DNA from: an uncultured Propionibacteriaceae bacterium | Lineage (GTDB): Bacteria; Actinomycetota; Actinomycetes; Propionibacteriales; Propionibacteriaceae | NCBI GenBank assembly: GCA_937926975.1 | Contig: CALBCJ010000034.1 | Location: 1 to 64,000 of the forward strand | Direction: 5' to 3' | Length of the DNA stretch: 64,000 bases | Part shown: positions 62,326 through 64,000 of the stretch, one piece after another | Position numbering within the stretch: the first letter of the stretch is position 1 | Layout: each line of letters starts with the position of its first letter | The notes under the pieces: model-generated | Database searches by the model: none | Told to the model about the DNA's origin: nothing | Seen by the model: only the letters and a program-made list of their open reading frames with translations | Made by a program: the position numbers and the translations under genes

Positions 62326-64000
62326 TCAGTGCTTCTCCCAAGCCCTCCGAATGGCCACCGTGTCCGGGTGCTCGGGACCGAGAACCCGCTCCAAGCCCTC
62401 AAGAGCCTGCTCATACAGAGGGACAGCCTCACCCAACCGCCCAGCATCCCAGTAAGCGCCCGCGAGATTGCCCCGGGTGGTCAGAGTGTCAGGGTGGTCC
62501 GGCCCTAGGACCCGCACACGGTCGGCCAGAACCTCCTCGAACAGTGGAACCGCCTCACCCAGCCGACCAGCATCCTGGTAAGCGGCAGCGAGATTGTTCC
62601 GGATGGTCAGAGTGCCAGGGTGGTCCCGGCCCAGCACCCGCACACGGTCGGCCAGAGTCCCCTCCAGCAGCGGAACCGCCTCACCCAGCCGACCAGCAGC
62701 CCGGTAAGCGAGAGCGAGATTGTTCCGGATGGTCAGAGTGCCAGGGTGGTCCCGGCCCAGCACCCGCACACGGTCGGCCAGAGTCCCCTCCAGCAGCGGA
62801 ACCGCCTCACCCAGCCGACCAGCAGCCCGGTAAGCGAGAGCGAGATTGTTCCGGATGGTCAGAGTGCCAGGGTGGTCCCGGCCCAGCACCCGCACACGGT
62901 CGGCCAGAGTCCCCTCGAACAGCGGAACCGCCTCACCCAACCGACCAGCAGCCCGGTAAGCGCCCGCAAGATTGCCCCGGCTGGTCAGAGTGTCAGGGTG
63001 GTCCCGGCCCAGAAGCCGCACACGGTCGGCCAGAGTCCCCTCGAACAGCGGAACCGCCTCACCCAACCGACCAGCAGCCCGGTAAGCGCCCGCAAGATTG
63101 CCCCGGCTGGTCAGAGTGTCAGGGTGGTCCGGCCCTAGGACCCGCACATGATCGGCCAGAGTCCCCTCCAGCAGCGGAACCGCCTCACCCAGCCGACCAG
63201 CAGCCCGGTAAGCGCCCGCAAGATTGCCCCGGCTGGTCAGAGTGTCAGGGTGGTCCGGCCCTAGGACCCGCACATGATCGGCCAGAGTCCCCTCCAGCAG
63301 CGGAACCGCCTCACCCAGCCGACCAGCAGCCCGGTAAGCGCCCGCAAGATTGCCCCGGCTGGTCAGAGTGCCGGGGTGGTCCCGGCCCAGGACCCGCTCA
63401 TGCAGGTCGGTGTAGGGGGCCAGCTGAACGGCGAGACCCGCCAGCCCAGCCTCGACGCACCACTTCATGGCGGAGACCGAGATGCCGAGGACCCGGGAGT
63501 CGCGGGTGATGGGCTCGGAGTAGGTCTGTCCCAGAAGGTCCACGAGCTGGGTGGCGAGCGCCTGAGCAGTAGCCTGCTTCTCCTCCCACCCAGCACCGTC
63601 GGGGATCCGGATCTGAGAGAGGACCTGGGCGGCGGTATCAGCCGCCTCGGGCAGACGGGCGGCCTCGGTGAGGTCCTCGCGACGAACACGCGCCTGAAGC
63701 CGGTGCAGTGACACGACACTACCGCTGCGAGACTTGGTAAGAATGTTGTAGCGAACAAGAAGTCCGACCGCTTGACGATCTACTCGCACGTCACCAGTGC
63801 TCCCGTAAAACCACTGGCGAGGAGCTCCTCCTTCAGCAAGAACAGACAGGGCGTCGAGAATGGCGGTGGCAGAGGCCCCGAGCCTGGGAGACTCTGTGGC
63901 CAGACGGCTGGCGACAACGCGAAAGGCCATCCGGATCGCGGCTCCTGCTTTCGCCGGGTAGGGGTCGCCAGCCTGGTCGAGGACCTCGTCCAGCGGCTCG
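62326..64000 (-). CDS. NB-ARC/TPR STAND NTPase, paralogue 3 (5' end outside)
   Basis: A partial gene: the minus-strand frame is open to the window edge, adding codons (DEVLDQAGDPYPAKAGAAIR) that match paralogues 1 and 2 at the end of their NB-ARC region. The P-loop is beyond the window. Visible parts are the winged-helix-like ALSVLAEGGAPRQWFYG, the linker helices, eight near-identical 42-aa TPR units (HPGTLTIRNNLALAYRAAG) and the cap RRAWEKH shared with paralogue 2. The repeats are far more uniform than in the other two, indicating recent expansion. Confidence 0.85.
   Translation of the reverse strand, partial: EPLDEVLDQAGDPYPAKAGAAIRMAFRVVASRLATESPRLGASATAILDALSVLAEGGAPRQWFYGSTGDVRVDRQAVGLLVRYNILTKSRSGSVVSLHRLQARVRREDLTEAARLPEAADTAAQVLSQIRIPDGAGWEEKQATAQALATQLVDLLGQTYSEPITRDSRVLGISVSAMKWCVEAGLAGLAVQLAPYTDLHERVLGRDHPGTLTSRGNLAGAYRAAGRLGEAVPLLEGTLADHVRVLGPDHPDTLTSRGNLAGAYRAAGRLGEAVPLLEGTLADHVRVLGPDHPDTLTSRGNLAGAYRAAGRLGEAVPLFEGTLADRVRLLGRDHPDTLTSRGNLAGAYRAAGRLGEAVPLFEGTLADRVRVLGRDHPGTLTIRNNLALAYRAAGRLGEAVPLLEGTLADRVRVLGRDHPGTLTIRNNLALAYRAAGRLGEAVPLLEGTLADRVRVLGRDHPGTLTIRNNLAAAYQDAGRLGEAVPLFEEVLADRVRVLGPDHPDTLTTRGNLAGAYWDAGRLGEAVPLYEQALEGLERVLGPEHPDTVAIRRAWEKH
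62386..63393 (-). repeat. eight tandem 126-bp TPR-coding repeats
   Basis: Each unit codes one 42-aa TPR. Several neighbours are identical or differ at a few bases over the whole 126 bp, for example the two units around 62640-62890. Copy number is likely variable by slippage or recombination. Confidence 0.85.

Noticed and set aside
62386..63393. CRISPR-like tandem repeats
   Set aside because: The 126-bp period has no unique spacers and is in frame with TPR units, so it is coding repetition.
62544..63509. Plus-strand repetitive frame rich in Pro, Glu and Gln
   Set aside because: It is the antisense of the TPR repeats of STAND paralogue 3; the minus strand has clear TPR sense.
1..64000. tRNA, rRNA genes and known riboswitches
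   Set aside because: No cloverleaf-type segments with a GGTTCGA-like T-loop, no rRNA sequence, and no cobalamin, TPP or FMN riboswitch core were seen by eye; a covariance-model search would be decisive.

Overview
The window is very GC-rich, densely packed DNA of a Gram-positive actinobacterium. Genes mostly overlap by 4 bases, GTG starts are common, and many genes start 5-8 bases after a TAnnnT -10 box, which implies leaderless mRNAs. The coproporphyrin-type heme route (HemQ), a succinyl-CoA:acetate-type CoA-transferase and pyruvate phosphate dikinase suggest Propionibacteriaceae or a relative. This placement is an inference, not an identification.

Layout. 1-5 kb: ppdK (minus), then an AHSA1-like protein and an SLC45-type sugar transporter. 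5-14.4 kb: a complete heme locus, hemQ-hemH-hemA on the minus strand and hemE-cgoX-hemCD-hemB-hemL on the plus strand, diverging around 8.0 kb. 14.5-21.9 kb: a possible GT-B-like unknown, a YwiC-like protein, the CoA-transferase, a lone PemK/MazF-like protein, a VOC protein, a frameshifted ankyrin gene and an aldo/keto reductase. 21.9-29.4 kb: an apparent acid-sugar regulon (four-carbon-acid kinase, PdxA-like dehydrogenase, DeoR regulator, then an Nramp-like carrier with an altered metal motif, a DapA/NanA-like lyase, an intracellular BNR protein and an SDR). Two promoter regions in it share an inverted 15-base motif. 29.5-31.6 kb: a sortase-anchored surface protein broken by an in-frame TGA. 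31.9-35.9 kb: a siderophore ABC importer behind a DtxR-like box. 36-42.7 kb: a decayed island with IS30, IS630 and IS3 remnants, duplicated FitA-like antitoxins, a 67-bp repeat, a FitA/VapC pair and a CAAX-type protease. 42.7-46 kb: PadR, a second CAAX-type protease and a TctA-like permease. 46-50.1 kb: the lower mevalonate pathway (mvaK1-mvaD-mvaK2-fni). 50.2-64 kb: three paralogous NB-ARC/TPR STAND proteins interleaved with a five-gene peptide/nickel-type ABC importer and a DUF4143 ATPase preceded by three 19-bp direct repeats.

The two parts most worth following up are the STAND/TPR array and the 21.9-29.4 kb catabolic regulon. The array has near-identical NTPase cores, divergent TPR sensors, one array of nearly identical 126-bp repeats, and hydrophobic Gly/Ala-rich N-termini. 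The regulon combines a kinase and PdxA-like pair with a lyase, a BNR protein and an unusual Nramp-like carrier.
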